A stretch of 7,116 bases of DNA from Sulfuricella sp. Its GTDB lineage: Bacteria > Pseudomonadota > Gammaproteobacteria > Burkholderiales > Sulfuricellaceae. The notes beneath the pieces were generated by a model. That model saw nothing but the letters and a program-made list of their open reading frames with translations, did no database searches and was not told the origin of the DNA. Both the position numbers and the translations under genes were made by a program. The stretch spans positions 1-7,116 of the forward strand of contig JAUYEK010000355.1 in the NCBI GenBank assembly GCA_030691435.1, read 5' to 3'. Below are positions 1 to 5,318 of this stretch, piece by piece; the stretch's first letter is position 1, and each line of letters begins with the position of its first letter.

Positions 1-322
1 AGCCGAGCGACCGGTTGCGCAGGCTGCTGCGTTCGGACTCGCCCAGTTCGTGGACGTTTCGCCCCATGATAGCGACCTCGCCCGAGGTGGCGTCATCCAG
101 CCCGCCCAGCAAATGCAGCAGCGTGCTTTTGCCGGAGCCCGACGTACCGACAATCGCCACCCGCTCTCCCTGTGCGATTTCCAGGTTCACGCCGAGCAAC
201 ACCGGCACTTCGACCTTGCCCTGGTGGAATACCTTGTGCAGATTGGTGCAGGAGAGAACGGCTCCGTGAGGGGTGAGGGGTGAAGGGTGAGGAGAAAACC
301 CATCATGTTTTTCCACGCTCAT
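1..322 (-). CDS. lolD: LolD, ATP-binding subunit of lipoprotein-releasing ABC transporter (partial, C-terminus outside window)
   Basis: This is the N-terminal 107 codons of an ABC ATPase that powers LolC/E, which extracts lipoproteins from the inner membrane and passes them to LolA. The reverse strand from ATG 322 gives a Walker A motif GTSGSGKST at residues 59-67, followed by LLHLLGGLD and the LolD-typical stretches [16 protein letters not shown] and [15 protein letters not shown]. The gene runs off the window at position 1, so Walker B and the signature motif are not visible. It lies 34 nt downstream of lolC on the same strand. The start is chosen because AGGAG (332-336) lies 9 nt before it; that Shine-Dalgarno sequence is itself part of a short tandem repeat. 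Residues 10-19 ([10 protein letters not shown]) are encoded by a G-rich repeat and make the N-terminus longer than I expect for LolD. Confidence 0.93.
   Translation of the reverse strand, partial: MSVEKHDGFSPHPSPLTPHGAVLSCTNLHKVFHQGKVEVPVLLGVNLEIAQGERVAIVGTSGSGKSTLLHLLGGLDDATSGEVAIMGRNVHELGESERSSLRNRSLG
266..294. repeat. GTGAGGGG-type short tandem repeat inside lolD 5' end
   Basis: On the plus strand the run GTGAGGGGTGAGGGGTGAAG continues as GGTGAGGAG, an imperfect repeat of 7-8 nt units. It is read in frame on the minus strand as low-complexity residues [10 protein letters not shown] of LolD. The same type of sequence appears at 331-350 and 4721-4734, so it looks like a dispersed simple repeat rather than conserved coding sequence. 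Confidence 0.6.
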
Positions 323-330
323 CACCGCCA

Positions 331-350
331 ACTCCTCACTCCTCACTCCT
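331..350. repeat. GAGTGAG-type short repeat in the lolC-lolD gap
   Basis: The minus strand reads AGGAGTGAGGAGTGAGGAG between the lolC stop and the lolD start, about two and a half 7-nt units. The last AGGAG (332-336) is positioned as the lolD ribosome binding site, so variation in unit number could change lolD translation. That consequence is inferred. Confidence 0.55.
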
Positions 351-356
351 ATCGCC

Positions 357-1601
357 TCACTCATAACGTAACGCCTCCGCCGGGTTGGTCTTGGAAGCCC
401 GCCAGCTGGGGTAGAGCGTCGCCAGCAGGGTGAGCACGAACGACACGGCGGCGATTACCCCGACATCGCGGCTTTGCAGGTCGGAAGGCAGCTCGCTGAT
501 GTAATACACGTCCTTGGCGAGGAAATGCACGCCGAACAGGCGCTCGATGGCGGGCACCACCACGTCGATGTTCAGCGCCAGCACCATGCCGCCGGCCACG
601 CCGATCAGCGTGCCGATGACCCCGATCAGGGTGCCCTGGACAATGAAAATCTTCATGATGCTCGCAGGGGAAGCGCCCAGCGTGCGCAGGATGGCGATAT
701 CCGCCTGCTTGTCGGTGACCGCCATCACCAGGGTGGAGACGATGTTGAACGCCGCCACCGCCACGATCAGCAGCAGGATGATGAACATCACGTTCTTTTC
801 GATCTGGATGGCGCGGAAGAAATTGGCGTGCTGCCGCGTCCAGTCGCTGATGTAAATGTCGTCGCCGAAACGGGCAGACAGCTCGCGCGCCACCTGCGGC
901 GCAAGGTTCATGTCCGTGAGCTTCAGCCGCACGCCGGAAACGCGGCTGCCCATGCTGTACAGCCTGGCCGCGTCATCCAGGTGAACCAGCGCCAGCCCGG
1001 CATCGAATTCGTACATGCCGGCCTCGAAAATCCCCACCACGCTGAACTGTTTCACCCGCGGCATGATGCCGGCCGGCGTAACACGCCCCTGCGGCGCAAT
1101 CAGCACCACCTTGTCACCGGTAGAGACAGACAAGGTTCGTGCCAGCTCGGAACCCAGCACAATGCCAAACTCGCCGGAGCGCAATGCATCCAGCCGACCC
1201 ACCTTCATCTTGTCTGCCAGCTCGGACACCTGCGCCTCGCGGTCAGGCAGAATGCCCCGCACCACCGACCCCTGCACGGTCTGGTCGTAGGACAGCAGCC
1301 CCTGCGCCATGACGTAGGGCGCCGTGCCAACCACTGCGGGATGCTGCGCCGCCACCCCGGCAACACTTTGCCAATCGGCCAGGGTATTGTTCGCGCCGCT
1401 GATCTGGGCATGCGCCGCCACGCCCAGAATGCGGGTGCGCAGTTCCTTCTGGAAACCGTTCATCACGGACAGCACCACGATCAGCGCCGCCACGCCGAGC
1501 GCAATGCCCAGCATGGAAACCAGGGAAATGAAGGAAATGAAGTGGTTGCGCCGTTTGGCGCGGGTGTAGCGAAGGCCGACAAAAAGCTCGAAAGGGGACA
1601 C
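357..1601 (-). CDS. lolC: LolC/LolE family lipoprotein-releasing permease
   Basis: This is the inner-membrane permease subunit of the Lol system, which releases outer-membrane-destined lipoproteins to LolA. The 414-residue length is normal for the family. It has the expected topology: one membrane segment near residues 22-48, a large periplasmic domain (about 50-268), then three membrane segments near 271-296, 316-345 and 379-398. Family stretches include [18 protein letters not shown] at the N-terminus, [16 protein letters not shown], and [20 protein letters not shown] with RTLGAS after the second membrane segment. The start is GTG at 1601, chosen for agreement with the family N-terminus; no good Shine-Dalgarno sequence precedes it. 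lolD follows on the same strand, so the two form an operon. LolC and LolE are paralogues and many betaproteobacteria carry one gene of this type, so the C/E choice is uncertain, but the function is not. Confidence 0.95.
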   Translation of the reverse strand: MSPFELFVGLRYTRAKRRNHFISFISLVSMLGIALGVAALIVVLSVMNGFQKELRTRILGVAAHAQISGANNTLADWQSVAGVAAQHPAVVGTAPYVMAQGLLSYDQTVQGSVVRGILPDREAQVSELADKMKVGRLDALRSGEFGIVLGSELARTLSVSTGDKVVLIAPQGRVTPAGIMPRVKQFSVVGIFEAGMYEFDAGLALVHLDDAARLYSMGSRVSGVRLKLTDMNLAPQVARELSARFGDDIYISDWTRQHANFFRAIQIEKNVMFIILLLIVAVAAFNIVSTLVMAVTDKQADIAILRTLGASPASIMKIFIVQGTLIGVIGTLIGVAGGMVLALNIDVVVPAIERLFGVHFLAKDVYYISELPSDLQSRDVGVIAAVSFVLTLLATLYPSWRASKTNPAEALRYE

Positions 1602-1736
1602 GGGAGAATGGCGTAAAATAGCTGAGGAAGCGGCTAGTTTGCCATTTATCTACGGGAACTCAAAATTAAGACCATTAATTGCCACCTGCTCATCCCCGCC
1701 CTGCTCCCTCCGCCGCAGTGGATCGCTGCGGGCCTA

Positions 1737-2876
1737 TTGCGGGATATGCGCCTGCCGGCCCTGGAAACGCTGCTCGCCCGAGGCCGGCAAAACCCGCTTC
1801 CGCCTGACGGCATGGACGCCTGGCTGTGCCGTGGGTTCGGTGTTTCCCGCTCTCCTAACTCTCTCCCAGAAGAATGCCCTCACCTCAATCCTCTCCCGGA
1901 GGTGTCGCCCTCTCCCCAACCCTCTCCCGCCAGCGGGAGAGGGGGCAAACGTGAAGGGCGCTGGTTTCGATTTGAAGCAAACGTGAAGGGCGCTGGTTTC
2001 GATTGCGACTGGCCGATGGCGGCCTTAACCCTGCTGGCGGACGGCGGCAATCCGGGCGGCGACTTCTGGCTGCTGGCCGATCCGGTACACCTGCAACTGC
2101 AGCGCGACCGGATGGTGCTGGTGGATGAGGGAAACCTGGAAATCTCCACCGACGAGGCGGCCAGCCTGACCGCAGCCCTCAACCACCACTTCGCCCCAAA
2201 CGGCATGACCTTCCTGCCCACCCGACCCGGCCGCTGGCACTTGCGCCTTGCCAACCCCGCCCGGCTGGAAACCCACCCCCTGGAAGCGGTGATCGGCAGG
2301 AACATCCGCAGCTTCCTTCCCGGCGGCCCGGACGGCAAACACTGGCACACCCTGCTCAATGAAATCCAGATGCTGCTGCACAGCCATCCCGTCAACGAAA
2401 AACGGGAACAGCGCGGCGAACTGACGATCAACAGCATCTGGCTCTGGGGCGGAGGGGTGTTGCCGGAGAACTTGGCCGCGCACCACGCTCATGTTTGGGC
2501 CCAGGTTTGGGCAAACGATGGCCTGGCGCGCGGACTGGCGGTTGCGACGGGCGTTACTCGTGCCGAGGCACCGGCAACTGCTGGCGAATGGCTGCGCCAG
2601 GCGGCACCCGGCGCACACCTGATCGTCCTCGATACGCTGCGCAGCGCCGCCCTTTCCGGCGATTTCCCCCGCTGGCGCGAAAACCTGCTGCGGCTTGAAA
2701 ACGACTGGTTCGTGCCGCTGCGGCAGGCGCTATCCCGCAGCCGATTGGCCGATTTGTCACTGCCTGTTTTCTCTGACACCCAGGCACAGACTTTTTCCGT
2801 CAGCCGCGCCGACTTGTGGAAAATTTGGCGCCGCAGGAAACCATTAAAATCTTTTGTTGGAGAATTTTCATCATGA
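1737..2876 (+). CDS. RpfE-type / phosphoglycerate-mutase-like protein with in-frame repeat insertion
   Basis: The protein resembles the RpfE-type family often annotated as cofactor-independent phosphoglycerate mutase or regulatory protein RpfE; its biochemical role is unclear. Recognisable stretches are RDMRLPALETLLARGR, DWPMAALTLLADGG, ADPVHLQLQRDRMVL, HTLLNEIQMLLHSHPVNEKR and INSIWLWGGGVLP. Between GFGV (ends 1844) and DWPM (begins 2007) lie 54 extra residues encoded by a palindromic repeat and a tandem duplication; I believe homologues have these blocks nearly adjacent. The listed start is TTG 1737, the only ATG/GTG/TTG upstream of the first conserved block, but the frame is open back to 1638 and encodes the family-like CHLLIPALL from 1680, so initiation at ATT 1665 (GGGAA 6 nt upstream) or ATT 1674 is possible. 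The gene is divergent from lolC. Its stop overlaps the next start by 4 nt. It could be intact, or on the way to a pseudogene. Confidence 0.8.
   Translation: MRDMRLPALETLLARGRQNPLPPDGMDAWLCRGFGVSRSPNSLPEECPHLNPLPEVSPSPQPSPASGRGGKREGRWFRFEANVKGAGFDCDWPMAALTLLADGGNPGGDFWLLADPVHLQLQRDRMVLVDEGNLEISTDEAASLTAALNHHFAPNGMTFLPTRPGRWHLRLANPARLETHPLEAVIGRNIRSFLPGGPDGKHWHTLLNEIQMLLHSHPVNEKREQRGELTINSIWLWGGGVLPENLAAHHAHVWAQVWANDGLARGLAVATGVTRAEAPATAGEWLRQAAPGAHLIVLDTLRSAALSGDFPRWRENLLRLENDWFVPLRQALSRSRLADLSLPVFSDTQAQTFSVSRADLWKIWRRRKPLKSFVGEFSS
1845..2006. repeat. REP-like palindromic element inserted in the RpfE-type gene
   Basis: This segment contains repeated CTCTCCC-type motifs, then a perfect hairpin at 1920-1943 with 11-bp arms (CCCTCTCCCGC and GCGGGAGAGGG) and a 2-nt loop. 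An imperfect half copy (CTCAATCCTCTCCCGGAGG) precedes it. Hairpins of this C/T-rich and G/A-rich kind are common intergenic repeats in proteobacterial genomes; here one sits inside a gene and translates as PSPQPSPASGRGG. The boundaries are set by where family-like protein sequence stops and resumes and could be off by a few codons. Confidence 0.7.
1945..2004. repeat. Tandem 32-bp duplication (two copies)
   Basis: The 28-nt string starting GCAAACGTGAAGGGCGCTGG and ending TTTCGATT occurs at 1945-1972 and again, identical, at 1977-2004, giving a period of 32 nt. Because 32 is not a multiple of three, the two copies are read in different frames (KREGRWFRF then NVKGAGFD) and the second copy sets the frame of the rest of the gene. 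Confidence 0.95.
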
Positions 2877-3490
2877 TGAACACGCCGAGTTTCTATACTG
2901 ACGCCCCCAAAATCACCCTTTACGATCCGCTGGCCGAGTTCCTGGGCGCGGCAGAAAAAGGGATCGTCGAATACCACTACCTCGATGCGGTCAAGCTGGC
3001 CGGGCACTCCTGCCCCACAGTGGCGGGCGCCTGGCTGATGACGCGCAAGGCACTGGCAAGCCTGTATGGCGACGAACTGCCGGTGCGGGGCGCAATCCAG
3101 GTTTCATTCCGCGATGGCCAGGCCGACGGCGTGACCGGCGTGATCGCCAATGTCGTCGGCCTTCTCACCGGCGCTGCGCAGTCCGGCGGCTTCAAGGGAA
3201 TCGGGGGGAAATTCGACCGCAGAAATCTGCTGCATTTCAATGCCGGCATCACCGGCGAGATTCGCTACACCCGACTGGATACCGGAATCAATGTGGAGAC
3301 GACCTATCATCCGGAACGGGTCAGCCCCTCCCCCGGCATGAAGGAACTGATGCAAAAAGCCATGATGGGCGTTGCCAATGCGGAAGAACGGAACCGGTTC
3401 GGCCTGCTCTGGCAGGACAGGGTCAAGCGCATCCTGATCGACCATGCCGACAATGCCGAGATGATCTCGGCCATAATCAGCGGGAGGTAA
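2873..3490 (+). CDS. FmdE-like domain protein (formylmethanofuran dehydrogenase subunit E-like)
   Basis: A 205-residue soluble protein with no signal peptide. Its N-terminal half resembles FmdE-like domains: residues 34-54 carry YHYLDAVKLAGHSCPTVAG followed by AW, with a GHxCP motif (H45, C47) of the kind that binds metal in FmdE-type proteins, then a glycine-rich stretch GVIANVVGLLTGAAQSGG. C47 is the only cysteine, and there is no C-terminal zinc ribbon as found in some methanogen FmdE proteins. FmdE-like domains also occur in bacteria without methanogenesis, so a formylmethanofuran role should not be assumed. The start is ATG 2873 (or 2876), with GGAG at 2859-2862 and an ATGA overlap with the upstream stop that suggests translational coupling. 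It is followed 4 nt later by the next gene. The assignment is by motif only. Confidence 0.7.
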   Translation: MMNTPSFYTDAPKITLYDPLAEFLGAAEKGIVEYHYLDAVKLAGHSCPTVAGAWLMTRKALASLYGDELPVRGAIQVSFRDGQADGVTGVIANVVGLLTGAAQSGGFKGIGGKFDRRNLLHFNAGITGEIRYTRLDTGINVETTYHPERVSPSPGMKELMQKAMMGVANAEERNRFGLLWQDRVKRILIDHADNAEMISAIISGR

Positions 3491-3494
3491 GTGC

Positions 3495-4034
3495 GTGGCC
3501 GAACACAACGGAATTGCTCTGCTGCTCGCGCCAGATACTGCCGAAACCCGGTGCCTGGAAACCATCAAACAATCGCGCAACGCCAGCCACGCTCTGGCGA
3601 CGTTGATCGCCCTGCAGTCCTTTATCGCGGCCACGGTTCGCGAGGCAGATCGCCACACCCCTGCTTATGAAGCAGTCAAGGCAGTCATCGAAAAACATGC
3701 CATCGCAACACGGGCAAAAATACTCGCCGAAAATGCGAATAATCTGACCAAGGCGATCCGGCAACGAAACCGGCCGGAAATCGCGCATATTCACGCCGCG
3801 CTATCCCGCAACGGTTTCTGGCAGGCGGCGCAGCAGGCCATCAGCCAATTCGGGCCGGATGATCTGGCTGCCTCTGCCGCATGGGCAAAAGACTGGTGTA
3901 GCGAAGCCAGGACGCAAGCCCAGGCTGCCAGTGGCTACCCGGATGCGCTGGATTTCAGCAAGGCCGGGATTGCCGCAACCGAATATGCCGCCATGACGGA
4001 AATCAGTCTTTATTTCAACGATGCCCTCGATTAA
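3495..4034 (+). CDS. Hypothetical alpha-helical cytoplasmic protein
   Basis: I do not recognise this 179-residue protein. It is rich in Ala, Glu, Gln, Arg and Lys and reads as almost all helix, with no signal peptide, no membrane segment and only two cysteines (C20 and C136). The start is GTG 3495, supported by a strong GGGAGG (3482-3487) 7 nt upstream, which lies in the last codons of the FmdE-like gene. The 4-nt gap after that gene's stop implies one transcript and suggests that the two products act together; a partner or accessory role for the FmdE-like protein is only an inference from position. It is the last gene of the operon: 339 nt without a plus-strand gene follow. Base composition and codon use match its upstream neighbours. 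Confidence 0.8.
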   Translation: MAEHNGIALLLAPDTAETRCLETIKQSRNASHALATLIALQSFIAATVREADRHTPAYEAVKAVIEKHAIATRAKILAENANNLTKAIRQRNRPEIAHIHAALSRNGFWQAAQQAISQFGPDDLAASAAWAKDWCSEARTQAQAASGYPDALDFSKAGIAATEYAAMTEISLYFNDALD

Positions 4035-4084
4035 ATGACGAATTAGGGGAAACCCTTATTGACATTAGAACCTTCCACATAAGT

Positions 4085-4105
4085 TGTGGATAAGTTTGTG
4101 CATAA
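4085..4105 (-). promoter_or_regulatory. Pair of DnaA-box-like sites
   Basis: The plus strand has TGTGGATAA (4085-4093) and TGTGCATAA (4097-4105). On the minus strand these are TTATCCACA, the E. coli strong DnaA box, and TTATGCACA, which fits the relaxed consensus TTWTNCACA. They are in the same orientation with starts 12 bp apart. A third near-match (TGTGGATGA, one mismatch) lies at 4263-4271. There is no dnaA or dnaN gene in the window, so a role in origin firing is not implied; DnaA titration or regulation is possible. Confidence 0.45.
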
Positions 4106-4145
4106 GCTGTATGGATATGTTGCAAGTCCATTACACACAAGGAAG

Positions 4146-4234
4146 AACAACAATTTGACTAAATTCTGCGCTTGCGCTCTTGTTGTTTGTAATCAATGAG
4201 TTACAAATAATACCATGGTTTATCATGGTGTTAT
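4146..4234. repeat. Three abutting inverted repeats
   Basis: Three hairpins follow each other almost without gaps. The first has arms AACAACAA (4146-4153) and TTGTTGTT (4180-4187), with an inner GCGC-TT-GCGC. The second has arms TTTGTAA (4186-4192) and TTACAAA (4201-4207). The third has 11-nt arms, ATAATACCATG (4207-4217) and CATGGTGTTAT (4224-4234), with a 6-nt loop and one T:G mismatch that would pair as U-G in RNA. They could be operator sites or parts of a structured transcript. Confidence 0.6.
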
Positions 4235-4312
4235 GATCGCAATTCTTCGCTGCCGCCTGAATTGTGGATGAATCAGGCATCCGAGGCTTTGTCAAGTGAC
4301 GTATTGTTTAAT

Positions 4313-4335
4313 AAAAAAAGGCCGCTTCCGCAGCC
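4313..4335 (-). terminator. Rho-independent terminator of the small minus-strand ORF
   Basis: On the minus strand GGCTGC-GGAA-GCGGCC forms a 6-bp stem (one U-G pair) closed by a GGAA tetraloop and followed directly by seven T residues (4319-4313). It lies 37 nt after the stop of the 60-residue ORF and would also end transcripts reading through from lexA. Confidence 0.75.
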
Positions 4336-4372
4336 CTAAACACATGCCAGTTCAGTTTCTTATTAAATACGC

Positions 4373-4555
4373 TTACGCCGCCGCCCTGAAAAACAGCCTT
4401 TCAATTTCGGAATAGCTTCTTTCCCTGAGCTGTTCCGCTTCCGATTTCATGATGTTGTTGAATTTAATCCGGTCGATCAGCCCCAGCCGCAAGTCGAAAG
4501 AGAAATCCATCTCGATTTCGCGCATCAGCTTCTGAATCATCAATTCCTTGTCCAT
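4373..4555 (-). CDS. Small hypothetical helical protein, 60 residues
   Basis: I do not recognise this protein. It begins MDKELMIQKLMREIEMDFSF, is charged, lacks a signal peptide and membrane segment, and looks helical throughout. Two in-frame ATG codons exist (4567 and 4555). The second is preferred because GGAG (4565-4562) lies exactly 6 nt before it and overlaps the first ATG. A convincing terminator follows 37 nt after the stop, which supports a real transcript. It is 180 nt downstream of lexA on the same strand, so it may be co-transcribed with lexA or have its own promoter, for which I see no clear match. The good ribosome site and terminator argue for a real gene; the short length argues for caution. 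Confidence 0.6.
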   Translation of the reverse strand: MDKELMIQKLMREIEMDFSFDLRLGLIDRIKFNNIMKSEAEQLRERSYSEIERLFFRAAA

Positions 4556-4614
4556 GGCGATCTCCATACTGTTTTTCTGCCTGTAAATTCTTTAACGGAA
4601 AGTTCCCGAAAAAC

Positions 4615-4720
4615 TTGAGGCGCAACCTCGGCGATGCGTTGCGGCTGGTGGATATGCAAAACGATTTCTGCCTGGCGAGGCGAAAAAACCATCCGCCACT
4701 ACGCCGATTTTGACCTTGCA
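4615..4720 (+). pseudogene. Decayed nicotinamidase/isochorismatase-like (PncA) N-terminal fragment
   Basis: The plus-strand frame at 4630-4671 encodes GDALRLVDMQNDFC, very close to the first strand of cysteine hydrolases of the nicotinamidase family (usual form GDALLLVDVQNDFCPGG), whose Asp in VDxQNDF belongs to the catalytic triad. After the codons for DFC the frame is lost, but shifting by one nucleotide gives PGEA, the expected next residues, so a single-base deletion within a CCC run would explain it. Recognisable sequence then fades, and the fragment ends at the G-rich repeat 4721-4734. The rest of the enzyme, including the catalytic Lys and Cys, is absent. TTG 4615 is a possible old start. 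It lies antisense to the lexA downstream region. Confidence 0.6.
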
Positions 4721-4734
4721 CCTCACCCCTCACC
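4721..4734. repeat. GTGAGG-type repeat just after lexA
   Basis: The plus strand reads CCTCACCCCTCACC, starting one nucleotide past the lexA stop codon (4736-4738, minus strand). It matches the repeat within lolD (266-294) and marks the point where the nicotinamidase-like fragment ends. Confidence 0.55.
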
Positions 4735-4735
4735 T

Positions 4736-5311
4736 TTATTTGTATTTCCTGACCAGGCCGACCACCACGCCGAAAATCTCCAGCGATCCGGTCGGGCGGA
4801 TGATCGGGTAAGCAGGGTTGGCCGGGCGCAAAACGAACTGGCCCTTGTCCCGTTCCAGATATTTGAGGGTGAATTCGTTGTCGACGATGGCGACGACGAT
4901 ATCGCCGACATTGGCGGCGGGCTTTTTCTCCACCGCCACGATGTCGCCGGGATGGATGCCGGCGTCGATCATGGAATCGCCCTTGACCGTCACCAGCACG
5001 GTTTGCGAAGGGCGCTCGACCAGATATTCGTCGATGGTCAGCATATCGTGCCGGGCGTCGTTGGCCGGGCTGGGAAAACCCGCCCGCACACTGTCCGCGA
5101 GCTGGCGCTCGAAGAACCTTCCGCCCGGCTTGAGCCGCTTGTCCGGCGTGACTTCGAGAAAGTCCTGCAACTTCAGGCGTGCGACCAGCGCCGCCACCGA
5201 GGATTTCGACTTGAGGCCGAGCAACCCGGCCATGGTGGCATAAGAAGGCAAGACCCGATGCTGGGCATAGTAGTCCTGGAGCTGGCCCAGGCAAGAACGA
5301 TCGTTCGACAT
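4736..5311 (-). CDS. lexA: LexA-like transcriptional repressor (S24 autoprotease)
   Basis: This encodes a 191-residue SOS-type repressor that would bind operators as a dimer and cut itself when RecA filaments form. The N-terminal winged-helix region (about 8-60) includes VLPSYATMAGLLGLKSKSSV and differs from classical E. coli-type LexA, resembling the short second LexA (LexA2) type found in some proteobacteria. The cleavage pair A77-G78 is present in SVRAGFPSPA. The catalytic Ser113 is in KGDSMIDAGI and the catalytic Lys150 in DNEFTLKYL. The C-terminus ends FGVVVGLVRKYK, typical of the family. ATG 5311 is preferred to the in-frame TTG 5347, because that TTG is part of a good -35 box. Two identical operators overlap the promoter and codons 2-6, so autorepression is expected. 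No imuA/imuB/dnaE2 genes follow; a small ORF does. Confidence 0.9.
   Translation of the reverse strand: MSNDRSCLGQLQDYYAQHRVLPSYATMAGLLGLKSKSSVAALVARLKLQDFLEVTPDKRLKPGGRFFERQLADSVRAGFPSPANDARHDMLTIDEYLVERPSQTVLVTVKGDSMIDAGIHPGDIVAVEKKPAANVGDIVVAIVDNEFTLKYLERDKGQFVLRPANPAYPIIRPTGSLEIFGVVVGLVRKYK
5295..5306. promoter_or_regulatory. LexA operator 2, overlapping lexA codons 2-6
   Basis: An exact second copy of GAACGATCGTTC sits inside the coding region, giving residues NDRS and flanking positions. Its centre is 32 bp from the other copy, about three DNA turns, so two repressor dimers would lie on the same face. Confidence 0.75.
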
Positions 5312-5318
5312 GGGTTGA

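Larger units (their letters stand above)
4035..4312. other. AT-rich gene-free region with DnaA-box-like sites and inverted repeats
   Basis: Between the end of the plus-strand operon and the terminator of the minus-strand small ORF there is a gap clearly richer in A and T than the flanking genes. It holds DnaA-box-like nonamers and four inverted repeats: 4146-4187, 4186-4207, 4207-4234 and 4255-4278. In the last, 6-bp arms GCCTGA/TCAGGC enclose a DnaA-like box TGTGGATGA at 4263-4271. I see no ORF with a plausible start and ribosome site. A TTGACA at 4059-4064 has no good -10 partner. The region could be a control region, an encoded structured RNA, or the remains of a small mobile element. Confidence 0.5.

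Noticed and set aside
474..1616. 380-residue plus-strand ORF rich in His, Gln and Arg
   Set aside because: It is entirely antisense to the clearly recognised lolC gene and has the composition expected from reading a GC-rich gene backwards.
1945..2004. CRISPR array start
   Set aside because: Only two copies with a 4-nt gap; no spacer-sized interval and no cas gene.
1880..2618. Two minus-strand ORFs of 185 and 197 residues
   Set aside because: Both are antisense to the conserved part of the RpfE-type gene and show no recognisable domain.
1737..2876. Calling the RpfE-type gene a pseudogene
   Set aside because: The frame is open throughout, the conserved blocks downstream are intact, and the next gene is coupled to its stop; decay is possible but not shown.
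4059..4064. TTGACA as a -35 box of a plus-strand promoter
   Set aside because: No acceptable -10 lies 16-18 nt downstream and no plus-strand gene follows.
4035..4312. Chromosomal origin oriC
   Set aside because: Only one perfect DnaA box, one consensus-fitting box and one near-match were seen, and dnaA, dnaN, gidA or parAB are absent; kept only as a DnaA-box-like cluster.
4464..5294. 276-residue minus-strand ORF overlapping lexA
   Set aside because: It lies in another frame of lexA, is rich in Arg, Gly and Pro, and shows no family motif; lexA has all catalytic residues.
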